Shown: positions 32,405 through 33,006 of the stretch, one piece after another | Position numbering within the stretch: position 1 is the first letter of the stretch | How the letters are laid out: each line of letters opens with the position of its first letter | DNA from: Megasphaera cerevisiae DSM 20462 | GTDB taxonomy: Bacteria > Bacillota > Negativicutes > Veillonellales > Megasphaeraceae | Length of the DNA stretch: 33,006 nucleotides | Assembly: GCF_001045675.1 (NCBI RefSeq) | Contig: NZ_LEKT01000034.1 | Location: 1 to 33,006 of the forward strand | Reading direction: 5' to 3' | Notes under the pieces: model-generated | Seen by the model: only the letters and a program-made list of their open reading frames with translations | Told to the model about the DNA's origin: nothing | Databases searched by the model: none | Program-made: the position numbers and the translations under genes

Positions 32405-32853
32405 GCAATTTTGCCTCCTTCATCACCGTCAAACAAGCCCATTTGTGCGCGATGACCAGCTATATACTGGTTTGCTTCGGATATAATAGCAGCAATATCC
32501 TGATCGATATTTTTGTTGTTTGTTGGATATAGCACATCCGATATGGTTAACTCCCCTTCATATCCGGTTGCATTTCGGATGGTACATTCCGGCGAAAAGC
32601 TTTTTAGATCTTCGTCCTTATATTTAAATGCAACAGAATGGATGTCCATGCGTGTATTTTCTGGAATTCCCATCACAGGATTGTATTGAAAATTTTTGAA
32701 ATCATCCCGTAATTTACGCAACGCTTCTCCAAATTCCGGCCGCGGTGTTTCCTCGCATTTCAGCGAATATTCGGCATCATTGTCATCCATAAACTTAATA
32801 AATATCCTTGAATTGAGATATTTAACACTTTTTATGGTCCATTTCTCAAACAT
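32401..32853 (-). CDS. Hypothetical early phage protein with C-terminal clamp-binding-like motif
   Basis: The 150-residue protein is not recognised. The N-terminal part is beta-rich (FEKWTIKSVKYLNSRIFIKF), the middle helical, and the C-terminal tail reads QYIAGHRAQMGLFDGDEGG. QMGLF at 137-141 resembles the QxxLF motif that binds the bacterial sliding clamp. Position at the head of the recombination module suggests a DNA-metabolism partner of the Sak4-like ATPase. AAAGGAGG lies seven bases before ATG 32853. Confidence 0.75.
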   Translation of the reverse strand: MFEKWTIKSVKYLNSRIFIKFMDDNDAEYSLKCEETPRPEFGEALRKLRDDFKNFQYNPVMGIPENTRMDIHSVAFKYKDEDLKSFSPECTIRNATGYEGELTISDVLYPTNNKNIDQDIAAIISEANQYIAGHRAQMGLFDGDEGGKIA

Positions 32854-32867
32854 ATGCGTTCCTCCTT

Positions 32868-33006
32868 TTAAAATTTACCAGGCTGCCATGTGGGTTTAGG
32901 TGCAGCATCTACAATTGGCTGTTCCTGTCCTTTGATATATCCATCTTCAATAATAATGCTGCAGTCATCCCCGGCAGTTACCCGTGTTGCAATGACCTGC
33001 AGTCCT
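32868..33006 (-). CDS. C-terminal end of an unidentified gene (starts beyond right edge)
   Basis: An open frame enters from the right edge and runs 45 codons to TAA 32870-32868, ending AAPKPTWQPGKF. It has no internal stop and is followed 14 bases later by the next ATG, with the same strand and tight spacing as its neighbours. Too little is visible for assignment. It is probably another early phage gene. Confidence 0.6.
   Translation of the reverse strand, partial: GLQVIATRVTAGDDCSIIIEDGYIKGQEQPIVDAAPKPTWQPGKF

Noticed and set aside
157-32899. Many open frames on the plus strand, some over 100 codons.
   Set aside because: They are mirror images of minus-strand genes, lack ribosome sites and show no recognisable proteins; all phage genes are co-oriented.

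Overview
The window is most of a temperate-type, contractile-tailed phage genome (a prophage or a prophage-derived contig). Every gene I accept lies on the minus strand, so the phage reads from right to left. The tail genes follow the order of Bacillus PBSX/skin (xkd/yqb): sheath, tube, chaperone with programmed frameshift, tape measure, LysM protein, hub with fused peptidase, DUF2577, DUF2634, baseplate J, DUF2313, fibres. The head genes are of HK97 type with a P27-type small terminase. Strong AGGAGG-like ribosome binding sites and the protein types point to a Firmicutes host. A Negativicutes host is possible, but nothing in the window proves a genus.

Layout from right to left. (1) 33006-24464, early/replication genes: a 3'-terminal fragment, a hypothetical protein ending in a clamp-binding-like motif, a Sak4-like ATPase, DUF669, a DEAH helicase split by a LAGLIDADG intein in its Walker A motif, an HD-domain protein, an orphan DNA methyltransferase and a primase-helicase. 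(2) 24463-24060, a non-coding stretch with a GC-rich hairpin and six copies of TGGACATCTGC in both orientations next to AT-rich DNA, a candidate replication origin. (3) 24059-22510: RusA resolvase, a hypothetical protein, a Lar-like zinc ribbon and a sigma-region-4-like (DUF1492/ArpU type) regulator. (4) 22509-22380: an extended -10 promoter with tandem repeats at the -35 position, followed within about 100 bp by a strong terminator. (5) 22348-20763: an AT-rich two-gene cassette (299-aa cytosolic protein and 197-aa four-helix membrane protein) with its own promoter inside a 15-bp-arm palindrome and its own terminator. This is the best candidate for an undescribed accessory (phage exclusion or defence) system.

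(6) 20739-14099: a small Cys-rich protein, HNH endonuclease, terminase subunits, portal, protease, capsid and connectors. (7) 14109-3975: neck, tail and baseplate. (8) 3968-768: four or five fibre/receptor-binding proteins. (9) 710-1: an O-acyltransferase-type moron with its own promoter, cut off by an IS256-family insertion whose transposase runs off the left edge. No integrase, repressor, holin or free endolysin is visible. They would have to lie outside the window or be lost.

The genes combine into a standard programme. Early replication and recombination genes are followed by a regulator that probably switches on the late promoter beside it, then by packaging, head, tail and fibre genes in one long operon with many overlapping start and stop codons. 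Three AT-rich accessory insertions stand out against this backbone: the intein, the two-gene cassette and the acyltransferase.
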